A DNA stretch of 64,000 bases from the NCBI RefSeq assembly GCF_001685015.1, contig NZ_MAYT01000023.1:337791-401790 (forward strand), given 5' to 3'. The notes under the pieces were generated by a model that had not been told where the DNA came from, searched no databases, and worked only from the letters and a program-made list of their open reading frames with translations. Below, one piece after another: positions 62,111 through 64,000 of the stretch. Numbering within the stretch: the stretch's first letter is position 1; each line of letters opens with the position of its first letter. This stretch comes from Pseudobacillus wudalianchiensis. Its GTDB lineage: Bacteria; Bacillota; Bacilli; Bacillales; Domibacillaceae. The position numbers and the translations under genes are program-made.

Positions 62111-62293
62111 ATGCAATATATCATGACTTTCTTTTGGACTTTCTTATTAACGGAAATGTTAACATATGTTGTTAGCTCAATGAACGGCTCTGAATTCAGC
62201 TTCATGACGGGCTTAATGCTTTCAATTCTTGCTACTATCATTCTGTTTATTCTTTCTACACTTATCACAGACGAGCATGCCGGACAACATTAA
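62111..62293 (+). CDS. yjzD: YjzD-like DUF2929 membrane protein
   Basis: 60 aa with two helices (MTFFWTFLLTEMLTYVVSSM; FMTGLMLSILATIILFILST). GAAGGAGGG precedes the ATG. Located near med in B. subtilis too. Function unknown. Confidence 0.8.
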   Translation: MQYIMTFFWTFLLTEMLTYVVSSMNGSEFSFMTGLMLSILATIILFILSTLITDEHAGQH

Positions 62294-62295
62294 TT

Positions 62296-62330
62296 AAAAA
62301 AAGCAGCTGCAAATGCAGCTGCTTTTCTTT
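62296..62330. terminator. convergent terminator yjzD/clpB
   Basis: AAGCAGCTGC-AAAT-GCAGCTGCTTTT with T runs on both strands. Confidence 0.9.
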
Positions 62331-64000
62331 TATATAATAACAAGCTCTTCATTTTCAACATCGACTGTCGCTTCACTGTGAGGAGGAATAGCCCCGGAAA
62401 TAATTGCACGAGCAAGCTTCGTTTCAATTTGATGCTGAATAAAACGCTTTAATGGCCGTGCTCCATATACAGGATCGAACCCCTCTTTTGCAATAAATTC
62501 CTTTGCTTTTTCTGTAAGCGTCAAATTAATTTGCTGATCCTCAAGCCGTTTTCTCAAGTCATTGACCATTCTTTCTGCAATCCCTTTAATATTTTCGAGA
62601 CTTAATGGCTTAAAGAGCACGATATCATCTACACGATTTAAAAACTCAGGGCGGAAATGGCTTCTTAGCTGCCGCAGTACTTTTTCTTTTGTTTCCTCTT
62701 GAATTTCTTCTTCATTTTCTTTGCGATCAAGCAAATATTCAGAGCCAATATTAGACGTCATAATCACGACTGTATTTTTACAATCAACAGTCCGGCCTTG
62801 TGAGTCGGTAATCCGCCCATCGTCCAGCATTTGCAGCAAAATATTAAATACTTCTGAATGCGCCTTCTCGATTTCATCAAGCAGCACAACAGAGTATGGC
62901 TTTCTGCGCAAAGCTTCTGTCAGCTGACCGCCTTCTTCAAAACCGACATATCCGGGAGGTGCACCGATTAAGCGAGAAACCGCATGTTTCTCCATGTACT
63001 CCGACATATCAATACGAATCATTTGCTCTTCGCTGTCAAACAATGTACTAGCCAGCGTCTTCGCCAGCTCGGTTTTTCCTACACCAGTCGGACCTAGGAA
63101 AATAAATGAACCGATTGGACGGTTTGGATCTTTAATTCCAGCACGAGCACGAAGGACTGCATCGCTGACGAGTTGAACAGCTTCATCCTGTCCGACAACG
63201 CGCTCGTGCATAATGCTTTCTAAGCGAAGCAGTTTCTCCCGTTCTCCTTCCACGAGCTTTGTTACAGGTATGCCTGTCCAGCGCGCTACGATATCGGCAA
63301 TTTCCTCCTCTGTCACTTCTTCACGGAGTAAGCGGTTATCGCTTTTATTGGCTTGCTCCATTTCTTCCTCTAACCGGGCAAGCTCTTTCTCGACAGCCGG
63401 GATTCTGCCGTGGCGAAGCTCAGCAGCCTTATTTAAATCATAACGGCTTTCCGCATCTTCTAATTCTCTTCTAAGCTTTTCAAGCAATTCTCTTTTTTCC
63501 TGTACCTGCCCAATCGCTTCTTTTTCAGCAGACCAGCGCGCTCTCATTTCATTTGCTTTTTCTTTTAAATTCGCCAATTCTTCCTGCAATTGCTCTAATC
63601 TTTCTTTACTCGAGAGATCCGTCTCTTTTTGAAGAGCCGCTTCTTCAATTTCTAACTGCATGACACGACGGGTTACTTCATCCAGCTCGCTTGGCATTGA
63701 GTCGATTTCCGTTCGGATTGTTGCACAGGCTTCATCCACAAGATCAATGGCCTTATCCGGCAGAAAACGGTCGGTAATATACCGATTGGACAATACGGCG
63801 GCGGCAACGAGTGCGCGATCGTGAATTTTTACCCCGTGATGGATCTCAAACCGCTCCTTTAATCCCCGCAAAATGGAAATAGTATCTTCAGGTGTCGGCT
63901 CTTGAACGAGTACTTGTTGGAAACGACGCTCTAATGCTGGATCTTTTTCAATATATTTTCGATGCTCTTCAAGTGTGGTTGCACCAATACAATGCAGTTC
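62330..64000 (-). CDS. clpB: ClpB disaggregase (5' part cut by window)
   Basis: 557 codons to the window edge, open in frame. Visible: end of AAA domain 1 ([20 protein letters not shown]), the middle coiled-coil M domain ([20 protein letters not shown]), AAA domain 2 with Walker [13 protein letters not shown], Walker [12 protein letters not shown], and C-terminal [20 protein letters not shown]. Works with DnaK to rescue aggregated protein. Full length would be about 860 aa. Confidence 0.96.
   Translation of the reverse strand, partial: ELHCIGATTLEEHRKYIEKDPALERRFQQVLVQEPTPEDTISILRGLKERFEIHHGVKIHDRALVAAAVLSNRYITDRFLPDKAIDLVDEACATIRTEIDSMPSELDEVTRRVMQLEIEEAALQKETDLSSKERLEQLQEELANLKEKANEMRARWSAEKEAIGQVQEKRELLEKLRRELEDAESRYDLNKAAELRHGRIPAVEKELARLEEEMEQANKSDNRLLREEVTEEEIADIVARWTGIPVTKLVEGEREKLLRLESIMHERVVGQDEAVQLVSDAVLRARAGIKDPNRPIGSFIFLGPTGVGKTELAKTLASTLFDSEEQMIRIDMSEYMEKHAVSRLIGAPPGYVGFEEGGQLTEALRRKPYSVVLLDEIEKAHSEVFNILLQMLDDGRITDSQGRTVDCKNTVVIMTSNIGSEYLLDRKENEEEIQEETKEKVLRQLRSHFRPEFLNRVDDIVLFKPLSLENIKGIAERMVNDLRKRLEDQQINLTLTEKAKEFIAKEGFDPVYGARPLKRFIQHQIETKLARAIISGAIPPHSEATVDVENEELVII

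Overview
The window is a piece of a chromosome from an endospore-forming Bacillaceae (Firmicutes). Evidence is the strong AGGAGG-type ribosome binding sites, the sporulation genes (SpoVIF, SpoVAC, SpoVAEB, CotZ/CotY, CotO, YjcA) and a gene order close to the Bacillus subtilis med-comZ-fabH-fabF-yjbA-trpS-opp-yjbC-spx-mecA-coiA-pepF-spxH-yjbI/J/K/L/M-nadF-yjbO-prpE-yjbQ-fabI-cotO-cotZ-yjcA-spoVIF-yjcF/G/H segment. It is not B. subtilis itself: clpB lies beside yjzD, and a cardiolipin synthase lies between mecA and coiA.

Bases 1 to about 22,260 are the right-hand part of an integrated PBSX/skin-like temperate phage; its left end lies outside the window. Leftward-transcribed genes run from early to late: antirepressor, excisionase-like and HTH regulators, a YqaJ exonuclease plus RecT recombination pair, DnaD and DnaC replication proteins with an iteron-like origin inside the dnaD gene, many tiny zinc-ribbon and unknown proteins, an orphan C5 DNA methyltransferase, XtrA, the late sigma-like activator Xpf, then small and large terminase and the portal (cut by the window start). 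The rightward immunity arm has a CI-like repressor, an ImmA-type protease, a DUF4429/SHOCT-like gene broken by one stop codon, a divergent pair of unknown genes (a plausible defence or exclusion cassette), and a tyrosine integrase that ends next to a tRNA-Val gene. Five near-identical 14-bp palindromes mark the repressor operators.

Bases 22,266 to 64,000 are ordinary chromosome. After the tRNA come an ABC exporter pair, a small WYL-domain gene with an SOS-like box in its promoter, yjcH-yjcG-yjcF, and a spore cluster (26.3-30.6 kb) with a SpoVAC-SpoVAEB pair lacking SpoVAD. Next are fabI with a FapR site, a CPA2 antiporter, prpE, an RNA pseudouridine synthase, NAD kinase, the small alarmone synthetase RelQ, a CYTH protein, a lytic transglycosylase, truncated haemoglobin and SpxH. 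Then follow pepF, coiA, cls, mecA, spx, an acetyltransferase and a putative glycoside hydrolase, an oppABCDF operon, trpS, yjbA, fabF and fabH with a FapR site, comZ, med, yjzD and the 3' part of clpB. SpxH, Spx and MecA together make up most of the Spx/ClpXP and ComK/ClpCP control circuitry, and Med/ComZ/CoiA belong to competence.

Most noteworthy for follow-up are the unknown prophage immunity-arm pair, the membrane/coiled-coil gene between xtrA and xpf, two possible type I toxin-antitoxin-like loci, a GC-rich structured element before the yqaI-like gene, the origin iterons, the in-frame stop in the DUF4429 gene, and a set of 21-bp-phased repeats between cotZ and cotO. Functions are assigned from recalled family motifs and gene order, with no database search.
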